In this document: piece after piece, positions 53,978 through 64,000 of the stretch
Layout of the letters: the number at the start of each line of letters is the position of its first letter
Numbering within the stretch: the stretch's first letter is position 1
Source: Acridotheres tristis
Lineage: Eukaryota; Chordata; Aves; Passeriformes; Sturnidae
Length of the DNA: 64,000 bases
Assembly: GCA_037013685.1 (NCBI GenBank)
Contig: CM072884.1
Coordinates: forward strand, 104,955,548-105,019,547
Direction of reading: 5' to 3'
Notes under the pieces: model-generated
The model's input: the letters and a program-made list of their open reading frames with translations, nothing else
The model's database searches: none
What the model was told of the DNA's origin: nothing
Program-made: the position numbers and the translations under genes

Positions 53978-56900
53978 CTCTTATACCTTATTCTGCAAGC
54001 ACATGGATATTAATCACATCCTTATCTCTCCAAATTTAACACTAGGCATAGGATGCACAAGCTCACACAGTAAATTTAGTTGAGAGAACACTGTAGCAAC
54101 CCCAAAGCTGTCTATTATGACTGTCTTAAAAAGCTTGGCAAGGATGTGTTGCATATATACTACACAGACTAGAGTGTAAAAAGATTATTTGGTAAGAAAA
54201 GCCTTTAAGATAAGGAAAGGAAAGAATTGTATCCAAAGGACTACCTTCCCCTCAATATTTTATTTTTCCTTTTTGTTTTTCTCTTTTAATTTGGCTTAAA
54301 GTTCTAAGCATACCTGCAATACTCAGAGCAGTACACTATCTTCACACAATCATTTCTTGATACAATATACAATATTGTGATACAATATTTTATATACAGG
54401 AACATACTTTTAATCAGTCAGGACTCAACTGGGCAAGAACATGAATATTTACAATTGTTCCTTAAGGAATGTCACAATATTTTCTTACCCCTCCTGAGAA
54501 AACCTTTATTATCGTTAATAATGTCTCAGATAATCAATTTCATCCAACTTTTCAATTGTATAATCCAGGAGGGGATTTTCAAGGTAACCTAAGATGGTCT
54601 AAAATCATTATCATGACATCATCTGTAGAGGTAGGACACCCAATATAAGACACAGAGAGTTTTTATTAGTTTGTTTTTTCTTTTAAAAATCAAACAGTCC
54701 AACACTCACAAGAGTTTCAAACAACATCACATGTTAACATGCTGCTAGTGCAGAGGACATGCAATATCTCTCTCCAAATCCTTACAGATGGCAAAAATAC
54801 AAACCCTCTGAGACATAGTCAGAAGAGAATCAGTAAGCTTTAGTATGTCACTGCCAGATTTCTTATCAATTTTCTTTGTATTACACATAAAGCAGACAGC
54901 ACAGATTCAAAGACAACTTACAAGTATATGGCCACCTACTGCAAGTCAACTCTGATAAGAATCAATTTAATTAAAATTAAAAAAAATTCAAAAAGCTCTT
55001 TCTACTCCAACAGCAATTTAACTTTCCAGATTTTTCCCTTTGTTGAAAGATTATGTTGTTATACACATTTCAGTAGCTGTATCACTAGAATTACAGTGTC
55101 ACAATGTCAGCTTGAAGCATCAGCTTCTCAGTGCTACATGTCAGGATGTTTCACTGGGTGTATTTACACTGCCAAGTGTGATTGTGAGAAATATTATAGC
55201 CTAGAAAATGAATAATTGTGATAAGTGGAAAATAGCTTTTGAAAATCCCCAAAACAACACTGAAAGTGATTTTCAAATTACAATCCTTATTAGCTTTCTA
55301 AGGAGTTTTAAATACAGGAGTAAGGTATGAAACAGTAAAGGAAATAAATTAAATGGGATACTAATTCTCTGCGTTCATTTGTCCTCTCCACGTTGTCCAA
55401 ATAATATCAATAGAGATGAAATTTATTCTCATAACTGCAGTTTGTGTATTGCCTGAAAGGGACCAAACCCAAGGAAAAATAACCAGCATTTCTCACTCCT
55501 CTTCTTGAACAATACAACCACATGCATTTTCAAAGAAGTTAGAATTAAGGAGATCATGCTGAACTTTATCTAGCCATTCACCAAGCAACTCAAACAGCAC
55601 TGGTCTTGTATTACTTTATGACAAGACCATGGAGAACCAAAATTGAAAGGATTGAAGGCTTCAATGGAGAAGTTTGCATTGTAAAAATCAAAATTTCTAT
55701 TAAATATAAGATAATTTTTATACCAACAGCTCTTTCGTATCACTAACAGAAATACAAACAATAAAAACAAAAAGAAAAAAAAAGTGAGAAAAACCCTGAA
55801 ATTTTTCAAAACACATTTTCAAGAAAAGTAAAGTAACAAAGACTCCCTACATCCTCTCTGGCCCTCAGTTACATAACTTACAACAGAACTAGCTCAGCCA
55901 GAGTGAGAAAATTTAATCTGGAGTATAATATAGACAAACAAATCCTGACAAACCTCTATGTAGAAATTAAAGCCATGGATAAGACAGTTTTCTATTATTG
56001 TAGACAGAAAACAATAATATTTGAATCATAAAATCTACCATCTCCATTTCAACAGAAAAGTCCTATGCTTTCTTTAGCTTTTTACACAAGAATATCTTGC
56101 ATATATCTTTAGAACTCTCACAATTAATAAAGGTCAGGAGAAACTAACTGATACATAACCTAGTGATTTGATAAAAACAAGATTATTTTCATACCTCTTC
56201 ATCCCATTGTTTTTTATTTTATTTTTCCTGTAAACTACTGAAGAAAAACTTTTTTTTTGTTTTTGTCCAGGACTGCTTTTTCCTTCACTCCTCACTCTAG
56301 CACCCCAAAGCAGAAACAGCTGCAGTAAAGTGAAGTGCTCATTTGTAAGGCAGTCACCTGGCCTAAGTTCAGGCATTTTAAAGAAGCAAGAAGGAAGATA
56401 ATGAGTGCCACCTGTTCCCACTTCAAAATCCTGATTACAGGGCCAGGGTAGAGAAGAAAAAGAGCCCCAGTAAAGTTAGAGGAAAGAGGTAAAACTCTCT
56501 CTGATATCTACCTGGAGGAAAAAGATTAAAAGAAGTAATTGGGGAAAGGGCTTTGTGATCTGGAGCCTGAAAAAGGGAGACTTTCAACTGTAGAAAGACT
56601 GACCTCAAAACATTTTAACTCCTGTATATTCCTAGGGTGATGATGTCACTCCACAGCTGCTGTCTTCTTTTTTTCAGTTCAATGCAGAAAATACCATTCA
56701 AGACATCATGTGTCAAGCTTATATCCTGAAAATTCTCACTCTGGGCTCACTAATATGCCTTGGAGATTTGCCAGGTGACCTGTGTTCCACTGCTTCTTGC
56801 ACTCAGTATTGAAAGCAATTGCTAAATAGCCTAAATATCTATGGAGACATCCTAATTACAGACATGGGAAAATCTAGCTAAAGTAACCCCTTTTTAAAAT

Positions 56901-57126
56901 TACAGATATAGAGTATTAGAAAAATCTGATCCAATCAAAATAGTAAGCCGAAAGCTAGGGATTGGTGGGTTAAAAGACTATGAGAAATAAAGTTTCCCAC
57001 TGCCCTCATAGCATACTACGTGGTCAGTGCTTCATGATTGTCTCTTAATTTATCTCAATCTCTTTAAGGACATGCTTAGAAAATTCATCCAGATGCAAAT
57101 TTCACATTACTGTCTGAACCTCTTAA

Positions 57127-57171
57127 AAAACCAACCAAACAAAAAACTACAAACCAAAACAAAAAACCACC
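57127..57171. repeat. A/C-rich low-complexity tract
   Basis: AACCAACCAAACAAAAAAC-type sequence on the plus strand. Confidence 0.85.
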
Positions 57172-57330
57172 TGTTCATCACTGAAAACATTATATAAGAG
57201 AAATAAAAATATCAACATGCATAAAGGAAAGGGATTGGTTTGAAAAATAAACGGCTTTAATGTTACCACAAGATCTTCTCACTTTCAGAGTCCAAACATT
57301 ATGGAGAAACTTTGGGTAGCATCACTCAGT

Positions 57331-57404
57331 GTTGGAGTTTTTGGTGTTCAGGGTTTTCTGTTGGGTTTTGGAGGTTTTTTGTTTGTTCTTGGTTTGGTTT
57401 TTGT
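57331..57404. repeat. G/T-rich low-complexity tract
   Basis: GGTTTT-type sequence on the plus strand, 160 bp from the A/C tract at 57127 and of complementary composition. Confidence 0.85.
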
Positions 57405-57668
57405 AGAAGTCTAGGAATAGAGCTAAAATTGAAGAAAAGTGTGCACACCAGGCACCAGGTCCACTGTATGAATTGAATATCATACCTAATTTTCAAACTA
57501 TAGCTATCCTTTCTTTTTACTAGCTATGCTTCCATTCCTGTCAATGAACAGGAATAGAGGATGAAAGGAATAAGGAAGACAGCATCTGGACAAAACGTTA
57601 TGGAGAACAAGGAAATAGACAAGAAAGAAAAGGAACAGGACAATTAGAGAAATAGGAAATTCTGGAAA

Positions 57669-57713
57669 AAGAAAACAACCAAACAAAAAAACAACACAAA
57701 AAACCAAAAAAAC
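57669..57713. repeat. A/C-rich low-complexity tract
   Basis: AACAACCAAACAAAAAAAC-type sequence on the plus strand. Confidence 0.85.
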
Positions 57714-58929
57714 CTAACTGGAAAAACTGAACAGGGAAAACAGAGGAGCTATATTCAGAAGTATTTGTCATCAGAGTGTTTATCATTCTATGTAAGTAAA
57801 TCACAAAATATTTATAAAGCATAGGATGTGTGAGACACCAGGTTTCTCTGAGAATTCATGTAAATCATTCTTGGACAACTTTTCTTCAGTGTATATTCAA
57901 ACGGTCTTCTTAGGCACTAAATCCAAGACTCTCTGACACCCAATAAGTCTCTAATATACCTGCATCTTAGAGGGATTGAATTAGGCTCCTTAGAGAAGGT
58001 TTTTATTATTATAGGACAGAGTTAGGAGCTCCCAAGCACTGAATGTCCTAGTATACCTATTTAATTGATTCCATCTGGAATCTTGAAGGATAATTCAGTG
58101 TTCCCACACACTGAACATGAAATGTAAAGTCAACAAAAATCAAACATCATTGGTTCATCTTAAAAATTACTGAATCAGGACTCTGGAGGAAATGGGGAAA
58201 TGAAACTTTTGCAGAGAACTTAGTGATTGAAGTCCAGAAGATGACTGGTGTGTCTTGAAGACTTGCCTCTGGGAATCTGGCTGAACATTTGCCATGTCCT
58301 AGATAAGAGCAGTAACTACTGGGCAAGATGCAAGACTTCTATGGAGTATTTCTTCACTTCTATTGAAAATAGGCTCACTGTGCAGAAAGCTATGCAAGAT
58401 TTATGGCAGCAGACAGAAGAAGAGTAAAAGTCAAGTTTTGCAGACCCGAATTAAAAAACCTGAATAAAGTGCATAAATTCCAGTAAGCAGGAAATGAATG
58501 TTCATCTGGTGAACTTTGCACTGAACTGAACACAGCAGTGCATAAAGTCTGACATAAGACACAGAGATCTGTCTAGACAATCCCAGTGTGGTTTACTGGC
58601 AACTGCACTCCCCAGCCAGGGACTGATCCTGAATAAGTTCCTCTGTTCAGACTTCTGAAGCTATTCCTACAGAGAAGGACAAAAAGGAATTCCTGATTAC
58701 TGATTTCAGACACCAGATATTACATGGTCCTGCAGAGCATGCAATCTGAGTATCATATACCCTAATCAGAAAACAGGCAGTCTGATATTGTCTCTAGGTA
58801 GAAAGAAGTTGTGGAAAGGTGAGTGGAGGTAAAATCAGAGGAAACTGAGAAGTTATATTCAGATCCTAAGAGAGGTTACAATGGTATGGAAATTTTAGGG
58901 AAAAATGCACTTGTGGCTCCCTGGATGGA

Positions 58930-59660
58930 ATGTAGTTGGTGTGCTTGAAACCTGTTCTAGGATGATTCCCCACACGGTGGGATTGTTTGTCAGTGTTTCC
59001 CATTGTCTTGGGATTTGAGAGCCCTCCTCACCATCTTGCCTTTATTCTCAGCTGCCACATAGAGCAGCATGAGGAAACAGTCACCATCTTGTCTTTTTCT
59101 AGGGAATCCGCATGAACATGACCTGCAAGGAGCATCCATCATCCTCCAGGAAGATATCTTCTGCCAATGGGCCATTGAGTCCCACTGCATGACTGATAAA
59201 ATGACATCATCCCATTGGGAGATGCTCCAGCCAGGGGGAGGAGCCAAGCCTTTCCTACCTAGATAAAATCTGAGATTTGGAACAACAAAGCAGCCTCTGG
59301 ATTCCAGAGGAAAACTGGACTTTTCCACATCATCACTGGACCTTTGGAGGAAAATTGCACCCTTCTACAGGAGCACTGGTTCAACAGACCCACATCTGTC
59401 ACTGCAGGAGGATGAAGCCACCATTTAATGGCACTGCTACCAACACCTGACTCTGTCGGTGGTTTTGGGTTTGCTCTTTGTAATACTGTATTTCTATTTT
59501 AATTTTCCTAGTAAAGAACTTATTCCTATTCCCTTTTCTTTGCCTGAGAGCCTCCTTAATTTCAAAATTATAATAATTTGGAGGGAGGGGGTTTACATTC
59601 TCCATTTTAAAAAGAGGCTCCTGCCTGTCTTGGCAGACACCTGTCTTTCAAACCAAAACA
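58930..59660 (+). mobile_element. Passerine-type ERV LTR (solo)
   Basis: This matches an LTR type I recognise from songbird genomes: CTGCCACATAGAGCAGCATG, GGAGATGCTCCAGCCAGGGG, GAGGAGCCAAGCC, a TATA-like GATAAAA at 59262-59268, CAGGAGCACTGGTTCAACAG, an AGTAAA at 59510-59515, TTTGCCTGAGAGCCTCCTTA and GGAGGGAGGGGGTTTACATT, ending near CAAACCAAAACA at 59660. No gag/pol sequence is adjacent. It lies about 630 bp from exon 6, antisense to DMD. The 5' edge is approximate. Confidence 0.85.
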
Positions 59661-59990
59661 GATTCACTAGCACATCTTCCTTAAGCCACACACACAGACC
59701 CCCCCAGAGAACTGTGAATCTCTAGAGGTGGAGTTTTATACAGCATAGACTAGAAGAAGGCAACTTCTGAGAGAGGCTAAGAACTCAAATCAGCTGGTGG
59801 AATGGCATGAAAGGTTTTGAAAACAAAGACAACCTTCTACAGCTGTGTCCTTGTGAGGCAAATCCATACTTTCAATTCAGCAGCTATGAGAGGCTTTCAG
59901 CAAACACCACATTTCCCCTCTTTAAGTATCCACAGGAAAATCTCCTTCTTCCTCTGGGACAATCTCAAAGGCTTAGTTTGGGATCTACTC

Positions 59991-60018
59991 CTTGCTCTTC
60001 TCAAAAGAGAAGAGCAAG
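59991..60018. repeat. Perfect 12-bp inverted repeat with AAAA loop
   Basis: CTTGCTCTTCTC, then AAAA, then GAGAAGAGCAAG. The arms are perfectly complementary. It lies about 270 nt inside intron 6 downstream of the exon 6 donor in the transcript. Confidence 0.95.
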
Positions 60019-60287
60019 ACTATCTTCTTGGTATACACATTGAAATTCCAGGAAAGGATCTGAGCTGTGTATATTTGGTTGTGCTGTGAGAAGCTCTCCC
60101 TCCATGACAGGATTTAGCATGACACAAAAGCCAGCACCCAGAAAAGCAAACAGTTGGTCATTTAAAAGAATGCTGAAACACCTAGGAAGCAGCTAGACTC
60201 CCCCACAGAACAGACAGGCCGTCCTCAAGCCCTGTTACAGCCATCTGTCACAAGCTCACTGAAACAGAGAAAAGCTGCTTTTCCTAC

Positions 60288-60460
60288 CTGTGGCTGTGGA
60301 GGAGTGCGTTGAAAGCCAATCCATCAGACCAGCTAGTGGTGAAATTGGTAACGCTGACCTGCGGGTAATTGCGAGTCGATTGACGGACCCAGCTCAGCAG
60401 AATCATCTCGCTGTTTGTCTGCTGCAGCCCAGCCATGATGTTTTTCATTGCATCTTTGAC
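60288..60460 (-). CDS. DMD: Dystrophin exon 6 (start of CH2 actin-binding domain)
   Basis: This 173-bp exon has the same length as human exon 6 and encodes 57 residues plus two bases of a split Arg codon. It begins [18 protein letters not shown] and contains [35 protein letters not shown], the hallmark first helices of the dystrophin CH2 domain (roughly human residues 120-176). The acceptor reads TTTTATTGCAG before GTC, and the donor reads CAG then GTAGGA. Compared with human from memory, it has NV>DA after the first VK, K>M just before ILLSW (human Lys138), N>S and I>T before NFTT, L>F and I>L near the end. The domain contributes to F-actin binding together with CH1, which is encoded upstream outside the window. 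The K>M change could be lineage-specific or a base error. Confidence 0.97.
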
Positions 60461-63400
60461 CTGCAATAAAAGACGGAATTTGATCAATGACTGAACTTAT
60501 TAAAAACTGACTACTTCTTTTCTTGAAATGAAAAACCTTCAGTTAAATAAATTTCAACATTAAAGAAAAACTCCTAAGTAATTAAAGAACATATTTATTC
60601 TCACAATGTAATGACAGCAATCAATTCTGAATGCTTAAAGACAACAGCTACTGACATGCACTAAATGCATTCATCTCTGTGCCACAGAGGAAGCAGGGAC
60701 AGAGAAAGCACATTTGTTAGCATCACTTATGGTAACAGAGTTCTTTCAAACTAAGTATTTCTCCTTGTGGTTTGCTTTGATCTGGAAATACATCCTTAGT
60801 TAATATGATGCATTACAGCAAAAGCTGATAAAATGTTGAATAGCCTTCTTCTCTCATTGACAGAGCTGAAATAGTACGGAGGCAAAATAAATTTCCTTAG
60901 TGCACAATAGATAATGCTTTTGACTTAAAGGTGCAAACTATATTTGCATACATGCACTTGGACAAAAAGTCAATTCCATTGCATGCATTAAAAGAGTGTT
61001 ATATATGTTTCAATTTTATTATTTAAATGAAGTTAATATTCCTTTTTCACTAGAGAAAGTTTACCAATCTACAGTTATTATTTTACAAAAAGCCTAGAGG
61101 CTTTTATAAATATTATCCTGGAGTTTGATATAATGCAGAAGACTTTTTTTTGTTTCCTATCAATTTCTTTAGTAAAAGAGTGCATAAAACTTCTATTAAG
61201 AATTATTATTCTGTAAAGTAACACCTTTTAACTCATTGCTTTCTCTGTATATCTTTTAGAATAGCAGCTCTTTTAATATATTCCCTCGGATATAATTGAA
61301 CTATAAAGTTGCTTATTGCTGCTTATTCACTTAGGGAATATTGCATTTCATTATCATTTTTCCCTTGAATTACTCTGCCTCCAGTATCAAGCAAAGAAAA
61401 ACATTCAGGGCAGAATCTACTTTATCATAAAGGGTGGACCACTTTGAAAACTGTAACATTGCAAGATAATATAGAGAAGCTGCAATCTGAAAGAACAGTC
61501 AACAAGAAGAACAATTAATTACTGTGACATTGTAGAAAAATACAGAGATAACCTATTATTTTTGAGTATGGTAAGTTGCTCACTAGTTTCACAGTAATTA
61601 ATTCAATCATTTTATTTTGTGAAGATATGAATTACTGAAATAATATCTTGGGTTTGCATCCCAGATGTATATTGCTCAAAGAGTATCAGTGCCCTGAATT
61701 TTCCTTTTGAGAATTAGGTGTAAACATCACTTTATATGTTATTAGTTTCTAAGATGGAAGGAAAAATGTATCCTCTCTAAATTTCATGGGATATGTTCCT
61801 GACTTTAGTCTTAGATTATAATTTTCACCAATGAAAATTAATATAAATTCTGTCAGATAAGAACAGAAGTTTTTAATAATTGTCTCCATTTTTACATCAG
61901 GAGAAAGAAAAAAATGTAAGAAAATTAGGAAATAGACTCTTTATTTTTGCTTCATATGTCTAAGTGGATGTTTTGAATTTCTTGACAATATTTTGAGTGT
62001 CTTTATTTTTGAGAGATGCAAAAATAAATTTACATAACGTAACCAGAAGCTGAGATTTGGCCTCTGTTTTCCCAGGCACCTTGACTACTATAAAAATACA
62101 GAATCCTGTTTTCTTCACTAATCTGGATTCTAAAAGAGAAGAAAACTTTTGGAATTAGCATCTATTGCACCAAACTTAAACAATATGAAAGACTAGAAAA
62201 TACTGAAGTTACAGTTAAGGAGACTTGTCCAAGCTAAGATTTAATTGTTCATTGTTCATTTTGTTTTTTATCATATGCTTATATTTCTAAGGCAGAGTTT
62301 TCTGAATATTATAAGAAAACTAACTTTTGAACAATGCAACACACATTAGCATTAAAGGATAGCTGAATGAATGCAGGAACACCATATTTAGAAACAGATT
62401 CATAACACAGAACTGATTATGTGTTTGAGCGGATATTAAATAGAAGGGAGCTGTCTATGAACAGAGATGATTAGACAAAATTAGTAAAAAAGTGGACCAC
62501 CAGAAAGGCAATTATTCAGACGAATCCAGGTGATGAATCCAAACCTAGAATTTTTTTTTTTTACTTTTCAGCAAATGAATACAAAACAGCTTCAGACTCA
62601 CCGTGTTGAGTTAAATATGCTTATAACAGATAAAGTTTTTCTCTCTTTTTCCTGCATTTCTTGGTAAGAGTGAAGACTGTCAAACATGATTTTTTATTGC
62701 CTCTTAGGAAAGTCACACATTTAAAATAACAGAGTAAAAGGGTCTGATCTAATTTGGAATTCTGAGGCCCCTTCCTCTTCAGTGAGAATTGGTGGACAGC
62801 TCCACTTCTACAGCTGGAGCCACCTTGTCCGCCTGGGTGTCCTGAGGGGCATTGCCATTACAGCCCAGCTGACCCCTTGGCAGCACCATGGCACACCTCT
62901 GCAGGCACAGCACCATGGCACACCTCTGCAGGCACAGCACCATGGCACACCTCTGCAGGCACAGCACCATGGCACACCTCTGCAGACACAGCACAGCACC
63001 ATGGCACACCTCTGCAGAAACAGCACCATAACACACCTCTGCAGGCACAGAACCATGTCACACCTCTGCAGGTACAGAACCATGTCACACCTCTGCAGGC
63101 ACAGCACCATAACACACCTCTGCAGAAACAGCACCATAACACACCTCTGCAGACACAGAACCATGTCACACCTCTGCAGGCACAGAACCATGTCACACCT
63201 CTGCAGGCACAGCACCATGGCACACCTCTGCAGACACAGCACAGCACCATGGCACACCTCTGCAGAAACAGCACCATAACACACCTCTGCAGACACAGAA
63301 CCATGTCACACCTCTGCAGGCACAGAACCATGTCACACCTCTGCAGGCACAGAACCATGGCACACCTCTGCAGGCACAGCACCATGGCACACCTCTGCAG

Positions 63401-64000
63401 ACACAGCACCATGGCACACCTCTGCAGACACAGCACCATGGCACACCTCTGCAGGTACAGAACCATAACACACCTCTGCAGAAACAGCACCATGGCACAC
63501 CTCTGCAGGCACAGCACCATGGCACACCTCTGCAGACACAGAACCATGGCACACCTCTGCAGGCACAGAACCATAACACACCTCTGCAGAAACAGCACCA
63601 TGGCACACCTCTGCAGAAACAGCACCATGGCACACCTCTGCAGGCACAGCACCACGCTGGCTGCAGGGTCCTGAAGCAAGAGCAGTGCCTGAGCACAAGA
63701 GTGCTGGCTGGCATTCTGGTGAAAGGAAGCTTTTTGAAGGCTTCTCAGGTAAGAAGTACAGCAGGAGAAGTGGCACATAGAGATGTGCTCACGTCAGCCT
63801 GAAGAGCTTTTCAGACAAACTCCCTCAGCATCCAGGCTCAAATACTGCAGCTATTTCAAAGGGCCTCTGCCTCATGCTGTCAGGTGATGAGTTGACCTCT
63901 GCTATTCATTTCTTTGTTACCTCTCCTTTCTAATGCAGTGTATCCTGGCAGGACACAAAGCTTTCAGGTGCAGGAAACTGACTTCCAGAGAACAGGTATA
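60461..64000 (-). other. DMD: Intron 5 of DMD (partial)
   Basis: Sequence upstream of exon 6 in gene sense. 60.46-62.75 kb is plain AT-rich intron. From about 62.76 kb to the window end the base composition turns markedly GC-richer around a 28-copy minisatellite. Exon 5 is not found, so it should lie beyond 64 kb. Confidence 0.85.
62884..63649. repeat. 27-bp minisatellite, 28 tandem copies, with 248-bp higher-order repeat
   Basis: The consensus unit starts CACCATGGCACACCTCTGCA and ends GGCACAG. I count 28 units: 28 x 27 = 756 bp plus two 5-bp CACAG insertions gives exactly 766 bp. Units vary at three sites: position 1 (C or A), positions 7-8 (GG, AA or GT) and positions 22-23 (GC, AC, AA or GT). 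The 5-bp insertions begin the same series of unit types (GG, AA, GT, GT) and lie 248 bp apart (9 units plus 5 bp), showing a block duplication. Because 27 is a multiple of 3 and the unit lacks stops, long frames are open on both strands; these are artefacts of the repeat. Each GG unit contains CCATGG and CTGCAG palindromes. Confidence 0.97.

Larger units (their letters stand above)
51947..60287 (-). other. DMD: Intron 6 of DMD (about 8.3 kb)
   Basis: Bounded by the exon 6 donor GTAGGA and the exon 7 acceptor ATTTTAG. It holds a GC-richer block at 52.1-52.44 kb, a CR1 tail at 52.5 kb, an LTR fragment at 53.6-54.0 kb, two A/C tracts and one G/T tract at 57.1-57.7 kb, a passerine-type LTR near 58.9-59.66 kb and a strong hairpin at 59991-60018. 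The stretch 54.0-57.1 kb shows nothing identifiable. Confidence 0.92.
1..64000 (-). other. DMD: Dystrophin gene (DMD), internal part of the locus: exons 6-9 and their introns
   Basis: The whole window lies within one gene transcribed from the minus strand. Four exons spaced over 45.6 kb join into one open frame of 198 codons matching dystrophin from the start of CH2 to hinge 1. Splice phases follow the human gene: exon 6 starts in phase 0, exons 6/7 split an Arg codon (AG+A), exons 7/8 split an Asp codon (G+AT), and exons 8/9 and the end of 9 are in phase 0. Dystrophin links cortical F-actin to the dystroglycan complex at the muscle membrane. The paralogue utrophin was considered, but motifs such as [16 protein letters not shown] and the hinge PKPRFKSYAY are dystrophin-type. 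Neither the 5' end, the promoters nor the 3' end is in the window. Exon numbers follow the human gene. Confidence 0.95.

Noticed and set aside
14863..60460. Utrophin instead of dystrophin
   Set aside because: The CH2 and hinge sequences ([26 protein letters not shown]) match dystrophin, and the exon 9 hinge has no utrophin counterpart of this kind.
62884..63649. CRISPR-like array
   Set aside because: Units are contiguous with no spacers, and the host is a vertebrate genome.
62782..63778. Long open frames (up to about 300 codons) on both strands of the minisatellite, giving repetitive His/Leu/Cys proteins
   Set aside because: The unit is 27 bp and free of stops, so frames stay open on both strands by arithmetic. 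The 5-bp insertions shift the frame within the array and there is no gene context.
60461..64000. Dystrophin exon 5
   Set aside because: No minus-strand segment resembling the expected end of exon 5 was seen in this stretch.

Overview
The window looks like part of a songbird (passerine) nuclear chromosome. It is AT-rich, intron-dominated vertebrate DNA. It carries CR1 LINE fragments, with the avian CR1 3' end reading ...AATGATTCTATGAT, and several endogenous-retrovirus LTRs, one of a type I recognise as common in passerine genomes. There are no prokaryotic features, no tRNA or rRNA genes that I can see, and no CRISPR array.

The only protein-coding gene I can support is dystrophin (DMD), transcribed from the minus strand, so the gene reads from high to low coordinates. 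Four coding exons are present, matching human exons 6, 7, 8 and 9 in sequence, splice phase and nearly in length: exon 6 at 60288-60460, exon 7 at 51828-51946, exon 8 at 15925-16103 and exon 9 at 14863-14985. Together they form 594 bp (198 codons) of continuous reading frame. They encode the second calponin-homology (CH2) half of the N-terminal actin-binding domain and most of hinge 1. I did not find exon 5 above 60460 or exon 10 below 14863, so the window holds the inside of the gene: part of intron 5, introns 6 (about 8.3 kb), 7 (about 35.7 kb) and 8 (939 bp), and 14.9 kb of intron 9.

Layout from left to right: 1-14862 is intron 9, with a minus CR1 near 8.6-8.9 kb and a plus CR1 at 10.7-11.6 kb. 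Then come exon 9, a short intron 8 and exon 8. Intron 7 spans 16.1-51.8 kb and is mostly unannotatable AT-rich sequence, with homopolymers, G/T or A/C low-complexity tracts, a GC-richer block at 29.4-30.5 kb, an old LINE-like repeat split by an LTR at 37.9-39.3 kb, a degraded LTR at 40.5 kb and a CR1 tail at 49.4 kb. Exon 7 follows, then intron 6 with a GC-rich block, a CR1 tail, two LTRs (53.6-54.0 kb and about 58.9-59.7 kb) and a perfect 12-bp-arm hairpin close to exon 6. After exon 6, intron 5 ends with the most striking non-coding feature: a 28-copy, 27-bp minisatellite at 62884-63649 with an internal higher-order period of 248 bp.

Family assignments rest on recognition from memory without database searches. 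Exons are secure; repeat family names and edges are approximate.
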